From the NCBI GenBank assembly GCA_004356105.1, contig SMYC01000135.1, forward strand, positions 1 through 47,637: a stretch of 47,637 nt of DNA, given 5' to 3'. A program made the position numbers and the translations under genes. Under the pieces are notes generated by a model that was not told the origin of the DNA, ran no database searches, and was given only the letters and a program-made list of their open reading frames with translations. Positions 25,129 through 34,383 of this stretch are shown one piece after another; the stretch's first letter is position 1, and every line of letters begins with the position of its first letter. The stretch is from Acidobacteriota bacterium (GTDB lineage: Bacteria; Acidobacteriota; Vicinamibacteria; Marinacidobacterales; SMYC01).

Positions 25129-25701
25129 ATGGATCGCGAGCAATTACTCTCCGCGGTCGAAGGGAGTGCCGCGCTCAAGCGTGCTTTCTTCGCCTCGGAA
25201 GCGGATTCTGTTTTGGAGGCAGGCCGCCGTCTCGCCCAAGCGCTCTCGGACGGCCATAAGCTTCTCGTCTTCGGCAATGGCGGGAGCGCTGCCGACGCGC
25301 AGCACTTCGCGGCGGAGCTCGTCAATCGCTTCGTGAACGACCGCCCCGCGCTTCCCGCTATTGCGCTGACCACCGACACCTCCGTCTTGACGAGCATTGC
25401 GAACGACGCCGATTATGAGTCTATCTTCAGCCGGCAGATCGAAGCTCTCGGCGCCGAAGGGGACGTCGCGGTGGCGATCAGCACGAGCGGCAACTCACCG
25501 AACGTGCTGAAAGCAGCGGCCGTCGCGCGTGAGAAAGGCCTGACAACGATAGGCCTCGCAGGCCATGACGGAGGCAAGCTCGGCGCGAGCGTCGATCTGT
25601 GTTTGACCGTGGATCATCCCGAGACGGCGCGCATCCAGGAAGTGCACGGCATGTTGATCCACTTCTTTTGTCAAATCATCGAAGACGAGCTCTTCTCATG
25701 A
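25129..25701 (+). CDS. gmhA: Phosphoheptose isomerase GmhA
   Basis: A 190-residue SIS-domain enzyme that isomerises sedoheptulose 7-phosphate to D-glycero-D-manno-heptose 7-phosphate for LPS core or glycan synthesis. VFGNGGSAADAQHFAAELVNRF near 44-65, ALTTDTSVLTSIANDADYESIFSRQ near 77-101 and AISTSGNSPNVLKAA near 113-127 are the hallmark blocks, and the IQEVHGMLIHFFCQIIE end is typical. It fits a Gram-negative envelope. Its stop overlaps the following ATG (ATGA), so the next gene is coupled. The other heptose genes (hldE, gmhB) are not in the window. Confidence 0.94.
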   Translation: MDREQLLSAVEGSAALKRAFFASEADSVLEAGRRLAQALSDGHKLLVFGNGGSAADAQHFAAELVNRFVNDRPALPAIALTTDTSVLTSIANDADYESIFSRQIEALGAEGDVAVAISTSGNSPNVLKAAAVAREKGLTTIGLAGHDGGKLGASVDLCLTVDHPETARIQEVHGMLIHFFCQIIEDELFS

Positions 25702-26645
25702 CGTCCAAATATTCCATCGAGCCGCTCGATCTCGATGGTCTCGACACCTATCCGCTCGCTTCGCGAAAAAGCAAAGTCGGCCGCGAGCAGCTCGGAAAAG
25801 CTGTTTCAGAAGAGGCGAGCTTCCGGGAGTTTTGGAATGGGCTCCCCGATATCCTCGCCGCGAGGGACTTGCGTGAGCTGGTGAAGCGGATGCGGCGCGC
25901 GCGCGAGAGCGAGCGGGCGCTCATCTGGGGACTCGGCGCTCATGTCATCAAAGTCGGCCTCTCACCCCTTCTTATCGACTTGATGGATCGCGGCTTCGTG
26001 TCCGGTCTCGCGCTCAACGGCGCGGGCATCATTCACGACTTCGAGCTCGCGATGGTGGGCCAGACCTCCGAAGAAGTTGCGGACGGTCTCGGCGAAGGCA
26101 AGTTCGGGATGGCTGAAGAAACCGGGGCGCTTTTGAACGAAGCGACCCGGAAGGGTGTCGAGAACGGTCTCGGCCTTGGTGAAGCCATCGGCGTGCTCCT
26201 CCATGAACAGGACCCTCCGTACAAAGAGACGAGCCTGCTTTGGAACGCCTACCGCCTCGCTATTCCTGTCACCGTGCACGTTGCGGTGGGGACGGACATC
26301 ATCCACATGCACCCGCAAGCGTCGGGCGCGGCCATCGGCGAAGCTAGTCTGCACGACTTCAAGCTCTTTGCCGGGGTGGTTCGAGGGTTAAACGACGGCG
26401 GGGTCTACTTGAATATCGGCTCGGCGGTGCTTCTGCCCGAAGTGTTCCTGAAAGCGGTGAGCGTCGTGCGAAACCTCGGGCACCCTTTGACCGATTTCTC
26501 GACGGCCAATTTCGATTTCATTCGCCACTACCGGCCGCGCGTCAACGTCGTAGAGCGGCCCGTGACCGGCTCGGGCCGAGGCTTCGAGTTCGTCGGCCAC
26601 CACGAGCTGATGCTTCCTTTGATGATACAGGGGCTGAGCGTATAA
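25698..26645 (+). CDS. Deoxyhypusine-synthase-like conserved protein
   Basis: A 315-residue soluble protein starting at the ATG that overlaps the gmhA stop. Blocks include ALIWGLGAHVIKVGLSPLLIDLM (about 78-100), ALNGAGIIHDFELAM (about 108-122), GMAEETGALLNEA (about 138-150), IPVTVHVAVGTDIIHMHP (about 193-210), LNIGSAVLLPEVFLKA (about 240-255) and HYRPRVNVVERP near 281. The overall pattern resembles the Rossmann-type NAD-binding fold of deoxyhypusine synthase. The catalytic-lysine motif of true deoxyhypusine synthase is not visible; the corresponding stretch reads LNIGSAVLLPE. eIF5A, the substrate of the eukaryotic enzyme, is not expected in bacteria. Function is unknown. Tight linkage to gmhA points to sugar or nucleotide-sugar metabolism (inference). 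Confidence 0.6.
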   Translation: MTSKYSIEPLDLDGLDTYPLASRKSKVGREQLGKAVSEEASFREFWNGLPDILAARDLRELVKRMRRARESERALIWGLGAHVIKVGLSPLLIDLMDRGFVSGLALNGAGIIHDFELAMVGQTSEEVADGLGEGKFGMAEETGALLNEATRKGVENGLGLGEAIGVLLHEQDPPYKETSLLWNAYRLAIPVTVHVAVGTDIIHMHPQASGAAIGEASLHDFKLFAGVVRGLNDGGVYLNIGSAVLLPEVFLKAVSVVRNLGHPLTDFSTANFDFIRHYRPRVNVVERPVTGSGRGFEFVGHHELMLPLMIQGLSV

Positions 26646-26661
26646 AGGAGGTACGAAATCC

Positions 26662-27060
26662 ATGGTGGAGCGAAAATCAGTCGGGAGTGGCGTCTCTTGG
26701 GAAGAAGAGTTTGGCTATTCCCGAGCGGTCCGTGTCGGCGACCGCATCCTTGTCTCGGGAACGACCGCGACCGGCCCAGAAGGGCTCGTGGCGCGCGGAG
26801 ACGCGGCGGGCCAAGCGCGCTATGCGCTCGACAAGATCGAAAAAGCCATCAACGCGCTCGGCGGCACGCTCGCCGACGTCGTGCGCACGCGCATCTTCGT
26901 GGCCAGCGTCGACGACTGGAAAGCCATCGCGTCCGTCCACGGTGAGCGGTTCGGCAAAATACGCCCCGCGAACACGCTCGTGCGCGCCGACCTCATCGGC
27001 GAAGAATATCTTGTCGAGATCGAAGCCGAGGCCGTCATCGGCAGCGCGACGTCGGAATGA
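26662..27060 (+). CDS. RidA family protein (reactive intermediate/imine deaminase)
   Basis: A 132-residue YjgF/YER057c/UK114 fold protein. FGYSRAVRVGDRILVSGTTA near 17-36, GQARYALDKIEKAINALGGTLADVVRTRIFV near 50-80 and the C-terminal VRADLIGEEYLVEIEAEAVI near 107-126 are family signatures. The conserved Arg (VRTRIF) and Glu (EIEAEAV) are in place. RidA proteins hydrolyse reactive enamines and imines formed by PLP enzymes. A textbook ribosome site AAAGGAGGT lies 10 bases before the ATG. It is followed after 6 bases by the LLM flavoprotein, so the pair may act on a common small metabolite, but the substrate is not readable. Confidence 0.92.
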   Translation: MVERKSVGSGVSWEEEFGYSRAVRVGDRILVSGTTATGPEGLVARGDAAGQARYALDKIEKAINALGGTLADVVRTRIFVASVDDWKAIASVHGERFGKIRPANTLVRADLIGEEYLVEIEAEAVIGSATSE

Positions 27061-27066
27061 GCGGGA

Positions 27067-28077
27067 ATGAGCGAGCCCATCCGCTTCAGTCTTCGTCTCA
27101 ATAACGACCTTCCGCTCGGCGACTATGTCGAGCTGGCCCGGACCGCGGAGGCGTCGGGGTTCGATCAGTTCTGGGTGAGCAACGATCTTTTTATCAAGAG
27201 CTCACCCGTCATCCTCGCGGCCGTCGCGACGGCGACGACGCGCATCGGTCTCGGCACGTGCATCTTGAATCCTTATACGATCGACCCGAGCGAGATCGCG
27301 ATGATCGCGGCCACCCTCGACGAGCTCAGCGGGAGCCGTTTTCATCTGGGCCTCGCTGCCGGCGCGCGCGACTTCGTCAACTGGGTCGGCATCGAGCACC
27401 GAGCCCCGCTCGCGGCCGTTCGCGAATCGGTGAGCGTGATCCGGAAGCTTCTCGCTGGAGAGAAGGCGGGCCTCGACGGAAAATACTTGAAGTGGACCGA
27501 TGAAGCCTATTTGAGGTTCGAAGCACCGCGCGTCACCCCGATCTATATCGGTGCGCTCGGACCAAAGATGCTCCGCCTTACCGGTGAGATCGCCGACGGC
27601 GCCCTCCCGCTCCTCTTCCCGCCGGAGCACTATTTCACCGTGCGCGATCTTCTCGCCGAAGGCGCGCGCGACCGTGACGCCGCTTTGGGAGAGCTCGATT
27701 TTGCCGCGTGCATCTGGGTATCGCTGTCTCCGGACCGCGACGCCGCGCGGCGCGCCCTCGCGGAAAAGATCGCCTATTATGGCTCGGCGCTTTCACCCCT
27801 CATCCTCGAGCGCCTCGAGCTGACCCGGAAGGATTTTGCTGAAATCGAGCGCGTGGTCGTGCAGGAGCGCAACATGGACAAAGCCTGCGCGCTCGTCGAC
27901 GATCGAATGCTCCGCATCGGCGTGACCGGCGAGCCGCGCGAGCTCATCCCGAGGCTCGAAGCCCTCGTCGAGGCCGGCGCCCGTCATTTGAGCTTCGGAC
28001 CGCCGCTCGGCCCCGATCCTCTCGAAGCCGTAAAGCTCCTCGGCCGCGAAGTGCTTCCCTACTTCCGCCGCGGGTGA
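27067..28077 (+). CDS. LLM-class F420/flavin-dependent oxidoreductase
   Basis: A 336-residue TIM-barrel protein of the luciferase-like/5,10-methylene-tetrahydromethanopterin reductase class. [26 protein letters not shown] near 17-42, [37 protein letters not shown] near 53-88, and [17 protein letters not shown] near 93-109 match the family. [31 protein letters not shown] is the typical central block. Cofactor choice (FMN or F420) cannot be decided by eye. It sits between the RidA protein and the acyl-CoA carboxylase cluster, 13 bases before the carboxyltransferase gene, and may be an oxidase step of that catabolic set. Confidence 0.88.
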   Translation: MSEPIRFSLRLNNDLPLGDYVELARTAEASGFDQFWVSNDLFIKSSPVILAAVATATTRIGLGTCILNPYTIDPSEIAMIAATLDELSGSRFHLGLAAGARDFVNWVGIEHRAPLAAVRESVSVIRKLLAGEKAGLDGKYLKWTDEAYLRFEAPRVTPIYIGALGPKMLRLTGEIADGALPLLFPPEHYFTVRDLLAEGARDRDAALGELDFAACIWVSLSPDRDAARRALAEKIAYYGSALSPLILERLELTRKDFAEIERVVVQERNMDKACALVDDRMLRIGVTGEPRELIPRLEALVEAGARHLSFGPPLGPDPLEAVKLLGREVLPYFRRG

Positions 28078-28090
28078 CAAGATTGAAGTA

Positions 28091-29698
28091 ATGGGCGTCA
28101 TCAAAAGCCAGATCAAGACGAGCTCCGAAGAGTTCCGGAAGAACGACGAGGCCAACCGCGCCCTCAACGAAGACCTGTCGGAAAAGCTCGAGACGATCCG
28201 AAAAGGCGGCGGCGAGACATCCCACGACCGCCACCGCGAGCAAGGCAAGCTCTTCGTCCGCGACCGCATTGCGCTCCTCATCGATGAAGGAACGCCGTTT
28301 CTGGAGCTCTCTGCCCTCGCGGGCCACGAGCTCTACGACGCCGCCGTTCCCGCCGGAGGGCTCGTCACCGGGGTCGGTCTCGTGCGCGGGCGCCAGTGCA
28401 TGATTGTGGCGAATGACGCAACGGTGAAAGGCGGCACGTATTACCCGATCACCGTAAAAAAGCATCTGCGCGCACAGGAGGTAGCCCTCGAGAACCGTCT
28501 TGTGTGCATCTATCTCGTCGATAGCGGCGGGGCTTTTCTTCCGCTCCAAGCGGAAGTTTTCCCCGACCGCGATCACTTCGGCCGAATCTTTCGCAACCAA
28601 GCGGTCCTGAGCGCGGCGCGCGTCCCGCAGATCTCTGCCGTGATGGGCACGTGCACCGCGGGGGGCGCCTACGTTCCCGCGATGAGCGATCAATCGGTCA
28701 TCGTCACCGGCACCGGCACCATTTTTCTCGCGGGCCCTCCGCTCGTGAAAGCCGCGACGGGTGAAGACGTTTCGGCCGAAGATCTCGGCGGCGCGCGGGT
28801 CCACACAGAGATTTCGGGAGTCGCGGATCACTTCGCGGAAGACGACGAGCACGCTCTCGAGATTTTGCGCGACATCGTCGGCCATCTCGGAAGGCGTCCC
28901 GAGGCGGCGTCTTCTCTCGAATCTCCCGAGCCTCCCGCCTACGACCCCGACGAGCTTCTCGGCGTTTGGCCGCGCGATGCGAGGCGGCAAGTCGACATAC
29001 GCGAAGTCCTCGCGCGCCTCGTTGACGGAAGCCGCTTCTTCGAGTTCAAGAAGCGCTACGGGACAACGCTCGTCACCGGCTTCGCGCATATCGAAGGGAT
29101 GCGCGTCGGCATCATCGCGAATAACGGTGTTCTGTTCAGCGAGAGTGCTTTGAAGGCGACCCATTTCATCGAGCTCTGCACCGCGGAGAAATTGCCGCTT
29201 CTCTTCTTGCAGAACATCACTGGCTTCATGGTTGGCGCGCAATATGAGCGCGGCGGTATCGCGAAAGACGGCGCGAAGATGGTGCACGCCGTCGCCACCG
29301 CCCGCGTCCCGAAGCTCACGTTCATCCTCGGGGGCAGCTTCGGCGCCGGTAATTACGGCATGTGCGGACGGGCCTACGATCCCCGCTTTCTCTGGACGTG
29401 GCCTACGAGCCGCATCTCCGTCATGGGCGGCGAGCAAGCGGCGCAAGTCCTGGTCACCGTCAAGCGCGACCAGCTCGCGCGCAAGAACGAGACGCTCTCG
29501 AGCGAGGACGCACGCGCGATTGCCGATCCGATTCGAGAGAAATACGAGCGCGAAGGCCATCCTTATTACGCCGCCGCGCGTCTATGGGATGACGGTGTCG
29601 TGGACATGCGCGCCACCCGCACCGTTCTCGGCTTGAGCCTCGCGGCGGTTTTGAACGCACCGATCGACGAGACGCGCGTCGGCGTCTTCCGGATGTAG
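28091..29698 (+). CDS. Acyl-CoA carboxylase carboxyltransferase subunit (methylcrotonyl/geranyl-CoA type)
   Basis: A 535-residue crotonase-fold carboxyltransferase with N- and C-terminal halves. The stretch [27 protein letters not shown] (about 137-163) is characteristic of methylcrotonyl-CoA and geranyl-CoA carboxylase beta subunits rather than the propionyl-CoA type. The acyl-CoA site [21 protein letters not shown] near 184-204 and the carboxybiotin-site region [27 protein letters not shown] near 376-402 are intact. It forms an operon with an AtuA-like protein, an enoyl-CoA hydratase and the biotin carboxylase subunit downstream. Likely roles are 3-methylcrotonyl-CoA carboxylation in leucine/isovalerate degradation or the homologous geranyl-CoA step. 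Confidence 0.92.
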   Translation: MGVIKSQIKTSSEEFRKNDEANRALNEDLSEKLETIRKGGGETSHDRHREQGKLFVRDRIALLIDEGTPFLELSALAGHELYDAAVPAGGLVTGVGLVRGRQCMIVANDATVKGGTYYPITVKKHLRAQEVALENRLVCIYLVDSGGAFLPLQAEVFPDRDHFGRIFRNQAVLSAARVPQISAVMGTCTAGGAYVPAMSDQSVIVTGTGTIFLAGPPLVKAATGEDVSAEDLGGARVHTEISGVADHFAEDDEHALEILRDIVGHLGRRPEAASSLESPEPPAYDPDELLGVWPRDARRQVDIREVLARLVDGSRFFEFKKRYGTTLVTGFAHIEGMRVGIIANNGVLFSESALKATHFIELCTAEKLPLLFLQNITGFMVGAQYERGGIAKDGAKMVHAVATARVPKLTFILGGSFGAGNYGMCGRAYDPRFLWTWPTSRISVMGGEQAAQVLVTVKRDQLARKNETLSSEDARAIADPIREKYEREGHPYYAAARLWDDGVVDMRATRTVLGLSLAAVLNAPIDETRVGVFRM

Positions 29699-29701
29699 CC
29701 C

Positions 29702-31552
29702 ATGCCACGAACAAAAACTCTTCGTATCGCGAATGCCGGCGGCTATTGGGGTGACGACCCCTATGCGATGCGCCGGCAGGTCCAGGGCGAGCTTCCTATC
29801 GATTACGTCTCGATGGACTTTCTCGCCGAGATCACGATGAGCATCCTGCAAAAACAGCTCGCCCGCGACCCGAGCGCGGGCTATGCGCGAGACTTCGTGA
29901 CGCAGGTCGATCCCTTGCTCGAAGACATCAAAGACAAGGGGATCCGCATCATCACCAATGCGGGCGGCGTCAACCCCAAAGCTTGTGCCGAAGCGCTCTT
30001 CGCGGTTGCGAAAAAGCGCGGCGTCGATCTCAAAGTGGCGGTCGTGGGCGGCGACGACGTCGCTCCCAAGCTCGCGACGCTCGCCCTCGACAACATGGAG
30101 ACCGGCGAGGCGCTCGGGGACTATCGCGACAAAGTGCTCTCGGCCAACGCATATTTCGGAGCCATGCCGGTCGTCGCCGCGCTCGAGGAAGAGCCCGACA
30201 TCGTGCTCTCCGGACGCGTCACCGATACGGGCATCACACTCGCAGCATTGATCCACGAGTTCGAATGGTCACCGGACGACTACGATCGCCTTGCGCAAGG
30301 CATCGTCGCCGCGCATCTCATCGAGTGCGGCGCCCAAGCAACGGGCGGGAACTTTACCGATTGGGAGAAAGTGTCGAGTTATATCGACGTCGGCTTTCCC
30401 ATTGTGGAGTTCGAGCCCGACGGCACGTTCGTTGTAACGAAACATCCCGGCTCGGGAGGCCTCGTGAGCCTCCAAACGGTTCGCGAGCAATTTCTTTACG
30501 AGATGGGTCATCCGCAGGTCTACATCACGCCCGACGTCATCACCGACTTCACGACGATGAGTCTCGAGACCGACGGTGAGAACCGCGTGCGCGTTTCAGG
30601 CGCCCGCGGACGGGAGCCCACCGACCAGCTGAAAGTATCGACGGCGCTCGAAGACGGCTTCAAATCCGCGGGGACCCTAATTATCTCGGGCCCCGACGCC
30701 CGCGCCAAAGCTGAAATGTTCGCGTCGATCTTTTGGACGCGGCTCGCGGCCGAGCTCGAGCGTGAAGGCTTGACTCCTTTCGAAGCCACCCATACCGAGT
30801 TCATCGGCGACGACGCCACCCATCGCGGCCTCACGCCCGAGCACCGCGCCGCGGAGATCTTGTTGCGCCTTGCCGCGCGCGATCACGAACGGAGCAAGCT
30901 CGGGATCTTTCGCAAGCTTCTGCCCGGCCTCATTCTGAGTGGACCCGGTGGCGTGGCCGTCACCGGCGGCGCGCCGCACATCTCCGACGTCGTCCGTTAC
31001 TGGCCGAGCCTCATTGAGCAAGCGGTGGCGCCGGCATCGCTCGGCGTGTACGAGAACGGTGAGGTCGTGCTCGAGAGAGAAAATCTGAGCTGGCCCGAGA
31101 CAGGCGGCACGATGGACCCTCCCGGGGGACTCGACGATCCGCACCCGACGTCGATACTTGGCGCCCTCGTGGGGGACCAAGTGGAAGTTCCGCTCATGGC
31201 CATCGCCCATGCTCGAAGCGGTGACAAAGGCGACACGGCCAATATCGGTCTCATCGGGCGGAGCGCGGCGTCTTATGTCTGGCTGCGAGAGCACGTGAGC
31301 GCCGAGCACGTGCGCGGCTGGTTCGAAGGCATCGTACACGGCGAGGTCCATCGCTATCTCGTGCCGAATCTTTGGGCGCTGAATTTTCTGCTCGATGAAT
31401 CCCTTGGAGGCGGCGGCACCGTCAGCCTCTATACCGACGCCCAAGGCAAGACCTACGGTCAAGCGCTTCTGCGCTGCCGGGTGCTCGTCCCCGCAAAGCT
31501 TCTCGAGACGATTGCGGCCGAGGATCGACCTTCGGGGAAGGAGCTTTCTTGA
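29702..31552 (+). CDS. AtuA-family protein (DUF1446) with C-terminal AtuA-like domain
   Basis: A 616-residue protein. The start IRIANAGGYWGDDPYAMRRQV-like block (residues about 7-27), YVSMDFLAEITMSILQKQ near 34-51, ITNAGGVNPKACAEAL near 82-97, VLSGRVTDTGITLA near 168-181 and the HLIECGAQATGGNFTDW region near 205-221 are AtuA/DUF1446 features. The last 110 residues (AHARSGDKGDTANIGLIGR, then VPNLWALNFLLDESLGGGG) form the separate small AtuA-like domain, here fused to the main domain. AtuA is required for acyclic terpene use in Pseudomonas, but its reaction is not known. It lies between the two carboxylase subunits. Four bases separate it from the carboxyltransferase, and its stop overlaps the next start (TTGA). 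Confidence 0.88.
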   Translation: MPRTKTLRIANAGGYWGDDPYAMRRQVQGELPIDYVSMDFLAEITMSILQKQLARDPSAGYARDFVTQVDPLLEDIKDKGIRIITNAGGVNPKACAEALFAVAKKRGVDLKVAVVGGDDVAPKLATLALDNMETGEALGDYRDKVLSANAYFGAMPVVAALEEEPDIVLSGRVTDTGITLAALIHEFEWSPDDYDRLAQGIVAAHLIECGAQATGGNFTDWEKVSSYIDVGFPIVEFEPDGTFVVTKHPGSGGLVSLQTVREQFLYEMGHPQVYITPDVITDFTTMSLETDGENRVRVSGARGREPTDQLKVSTALEDGFKSAGTLIISGPDARAKAEMFASIFWTRLAAELEREGLTPFEATHTEFIGDDATHRGLTPEHRAAEILLRLAARDHERSKLGIFRKLLPGLILSGPGGVAVTGGAPHISDVVRYWPSLIEQAVAPASLGVYENGEVVLERENLSWPETGGTMDPPGGLDDPHPTSILGALVGDQVEVPLMAIAHARSGDKGDTANIGLIGRSAASYVWLREHVSAEHVRGWFEGIVHGEVHRYLVPNLWALNFLLDESLGGGGTVSLYTDAQGKTYGQALLRCRVLVPAKLLETIAAEDRPSGKELS

Positions 31553-32403
31553 AGGACTTTCCCGTCGAGAAGATCCTCACCGACGCCTCCACGCTGCGCG
31601 TGGAGGCGCTCCCGCTCGGGGTCAAGCGGATCGTCTTCGCGCGCCCGGAGGTGCGAAACGCCTTCGACGAGACGATGATGCAAGAGCTTCGCGACGCGCT
31701 CGACCAACTCGCCGGAATAGCCGACGCGCAGCAAATGCGTCTTTTGATCCTCGAAGGCGAAGGCAAAGTCTTCAGCGCCGGCGCCGACCTCGGCTACATG
31801 AAGCGGCTCGCCGCGAAGAGTGAAGCCGAGAGCTTCGAAGATGCGAAGACACTCGCGCAGCTTTTCTATCGTCTCGCTGATTTCCCGACGCCAGTGATTG
31901 CCGTCGTTCAAGGTGCGGCGATTGGCGGCGGGCTCGGTCTCGCCGCGTGCGCGGACTACGTGCTCGCCGAACAAGACGCGCGCTTCGCGACGTCCGAAGT
32001 GCTTCTCGGGATCGTGCCGGGCGTGATCAGCCCCTACATCATCCGGAAGATCGGGCTCGGTGCGGCCGCGCCGATGATGATGACCGGCAAGAGACTCTCG
32101 GCGCCTCAAGCGATGCAGCTCGGTCTCGTTCAGAGCCTCACGCACGCCTCTGACCGAGCCGCGGCGCTTCAAACCGTCGTCCTCGAGTTCCTTGCCGCGG
32201 GCCCCGAAGCGGCGCGCCGCACCAAAGCGCTCCTGAAAGAGGCGGCGCCTTTGCCCGGCCCCGAGCTCATCGAGCTCACCGCGCGTCAGATAGCGGAAGC
32301 TCGCTGCTCGCCGGAAGGCCAGATGGGCCTCGATTCTTTTTTTAGCAAGACGGCGCCGGCCTGGGCCGAGCAGGTAGCGCTGCTCAGAAAGTCGTCCTCG
32401 TGA
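31549..32403 (+). CDS. Enoyl-CoA hydratase/isomerase family protein, probable methylglutaconyl-CoA hydratase
   Basis: A 284-residue crotonase-fold protein. The oxyanion-hole segments are VFSAGADLGYMKRL (SAGADL at 76-81) and VQGAAIGGGLGLAACADYVLAEQDARFATSEV (about 121-152). The motif LGIVPGVISPYIIRKIG near 154-170 is the form seen in methylglutaconyl-CoA and isohexenylglutaconyl-CoA hydratases. The start is the TTG that overlaps the AtuA-like stop. The stop overlaps the GTG of the carboxylase alpha subunit (GTGA). The product of the upstream carboxylase would be its substrate. Exact chain length of the substrate cannot be told. Confidence 0.88.
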   Translation: MKDFPVEKILTDASTLRVEALPLGVKRIVFARPEVRNAFDETMMQELRDALDQLAGIADAQQMRLLILEGEGKVFSAGADLGYMKRLAAKSEAESFEDAKTLAQLFYRLADFPTPVIAVVQGAAIGGGLGLAACADYVLAEQDARFATSEVLLGIVPGVISPYIIRKIGLGAAAPMMMTGKRLSAPQAMQLGLVQSLTHASDRAAALQTVVLEFLAAGPEAARRTKALLKEAAPLPGPELIELTARQIAEARCSPEGQMGLDSFFSKTAPAWAEQVALLRKSSS

Positions 32404-34382
32404 AGAAGCTCGTCATCGCGAACCGAGGCGAGATCGCGCGCCGCATTCTGCGCTGCGCGCGCGATCGCGGCTACACCGTTGCCGTGATCTCGACGCGCGA
32501 AGATGCGGATGCGCTCGTGCGCCTCGAAGCGGACGACGTCCTCGAAGTCGCGAGCTTTCTCGACGCGGAAGCGATTATCTCCGCCGCGAAGAAGTGGAAC
32601 GCGAGCCTTCTGCATCCAGGCTATGGCTTCCTCTCGGAGAACGCCGATTTCGCGGAAGCGGTCGAGAGCGCTTCGATAGGATTCGTGGGTCCCACCGCCG
32701 AGGCCATGCGCCAGCTCGGCAACAAAGAGAGCGCCAAAGCTCTCGCCGAAGCGAACGCGGTGCCGACCCTTGAATCGGTGCGTTCGGACGCGCTCGATGA
32801 GCTCGAAGCGAACGGTATCGAGCCGCCTTATCTCGTGAAGGCGGCCGGAGGAGGCGGCGGTCGCGGGATGCGCATCGCGGAAACTAGAGACGCACTCGAC
32901 GCGGCGCTCGAGCGCGCCTCGGAGGAAGCCGCGGCGGGTTTTTCTGACCCCACCGTTTTCGTCGAGCGCTTCTTGCCGAGCCCGCGCCACATCGAAATCC
33001 AGGTTTTCGGTGATGGCCAAGGCAAGGGCGTCGTCCTCGGCGAGCGCGAATGCTCGATGCAGCGGCGCTACCAGAAAGTCATCGAGGAGGCGCCGAGCCC
33101 CGTCGTCGATGCGCCTCTCCGAACCCAGATGGGCAAAGCCGCGCTCACGTTCGTTTCGAAGACGCGTTATCGCGGCGCGGGCACGGTCGAGTTTCTGCTC
33201 GACGACGACGGCCAGTTTTACTTCCTCGAAGTCAATACGCGGCTTCAAGTCGAGCACCCCGTGACCGAAGCTGTCTACGACATCGATCTTGTCGGTGCCC
33301 AGCTCGAGCTCGCCGAAGGCAAGTGGCCGGCCGAGCTCCCCGCTCCAGGTTCCGAGCCGATGGAGCCACGTCATTGGTCCATCGAAGCGCGCGTCCTCGC
33401 GGAAGATCCTCGCGCGGATTTTCTGCCAACGCCGGGGCCGCTCCTCCGATATCGCGAGCCCTCGGGTGAGGGCGTGCGCGTTGATTCAGGTGTCCGTTCA
33501 GGCGGCCGCGTCCACGCGCAGTTCGACTCGATGATCGCAAAGGTCATCGCCACCGCCGAGACCCGGACCGAAGCCATCGAGCGGCTCGCGACCGCGCTAG
33601 CTTCGTTCGTCGTGCACGGCACCACGACGAACATCCCGTTTCTTCAAGCGGTTCTCCGGCACCCCGATTTCCGCAGCGGGGATTTTTCCACCCGTTGGAT
33701 TGGCGATAACCTCGAGGAGCTCAATCGACCGCTTCTACCGAAACGTCTCGAGGCCCGGCTTTCGACGCCCGGCTTTCGCGAGCAGCTCTCCGTAGCGCTT
33801 CGCGGCCCGAGAGTCATCGGCCGTTTCGCGGCGCGTTTTCGCGGGATCGGGAACGAACGCGCGGTCGTTGGAAGCGAGCGCGAGCAGCGCGCGGTCGAGG
33901 TCGACGTGGATCCAGTCACTGGGCGCGCCACAATCTGGGGCGACGGGATCGCACACGCTTTGGCGGCGTCGACGATGAACCCGCGCTTTGCCGCGGCGCT
34001 CGAAGATGCTTTGGATCAAGCTCGCCGGGAGCCTTCGCGCGTGCGCGTCGAAGCCACCGCGACGGTTATCGATCCGAGCCGCTTGGAGCTCAACGTGTTC
34101 GGCGAGACCCTCCGTCTCGAGGACCCGCGCGCGCTCAGCCACCGCCGCATAAAGCTCGCCGCGAGCGACGGAGAAGTGCGGGCGCCGATGGCCGGGAAGG
34201 TCCTCGAGATCCGCGTCGAAGAGGGTGCGGTCGTCGAGGAAGGCGAGCTTCTCATCGTCGTGGAATCGATGAAGATGCAGCTCGAAGTCCACGCGCCGAT
34301 CGCAGGAAGGGTAGAGAAGCTCCTCGTTACGCCGGGCGAAGTACTCGACGGCCCCGACGTGATGGCCGTCCTCGTGCCTTGA
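32400..34382 (+). CDS. Acyl-CoA carboxylase biotin-carboxylase/BCCP subunit
   Basis: A 660-residue subunit. The biotin carboxylase domain spans about 1-445, with KKLVIANRGEIARRILR at the start, the ATP-grasp glycine loop KAAGGGGGRGMRIA near 147-160, ERFLPSPRHIEIQVFGDGQG near 189-208 and FLEVNTRLQVEHPVTE near 275-290. A middle linker domain follows. The C-terminal biotinyl domain contains VVESMKMQLEV with the biotin-accepting Lys at 625. It carboxylates biotin for the beta subunit at 28091. The order beta, atuA, hydratase, alpha mirrors liu/atu operons of Pseudomonas, except that no acyl-CoA dehydrogenase is present here. The stop lies one base from the convergent TonB receptor stop. Confidence 0.93.
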   Translation: MKKLVIANRGEIARRILRCARDRGYTVAVISTREDADALVRLEADDVLEVASFLDAEAIISAAKKWNASLLHPGYGFLSENADFAEAVESASIGFVGPTAEAMRQLGNKESAKALAEANAVPTLESVRSDALDELEANGIEPPYLVKAAGGGGGRGMRIAETRDALDAALERASEEAAAGFSDPTVFVERFLPSPRHIEIQVFGDGQGKGVVLGERECSMQRRYQKVIEEAPSPVVDAPLRTQMGKAALTFVSKTRYRGAGTVEFLLDDDGQFYFLEVNTRLQVEHPVTEAVYDIDLVGAQLELAEGKWPAELPAPGSEPMEPRHWSIEARVLAEDPRADFLPTPGPLLRYREPSGEGVRVDSGVRSGGRVHAQFDSMIAKVIATAETRTEAIERLATALASFVVHGTTTNIPFLQAVLRHPDFRSGDFSTRWIGDNLEELNRPLLPKRLEARLSTPGFREQLSVALRGPRVIGRFAARFRGIGNERAVVGSEREQRAVEVDVDPVTGRATIWGDGIAHALAASTMNPRFAAALEDALDQARREPSRVRVEATATVIDPSRLELNVFGETLRLEDPRALSHRRIKLAASDGEVRAPMAGKVLEIRVEEGAVVEEGELLIVVESMKMQLEVHAPIAGRVEKLLVTPGEVLDGPDVMAVLVP

Positions 34383-34383
34383 T

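Noticed and set aside
27944..29560. 538-codon open frame on the minus strand
   Set aside because: It lies wholly antisense to the carboxyltransferase and end of the LLM gene, which have clear family motifs. It is a by-product of high GC and codon bias.
32286..33374. 362-codon open frame on the minus strand
   Set aside because: Antisense shadow of the biotin carboxylase gene, which is unmistakable.
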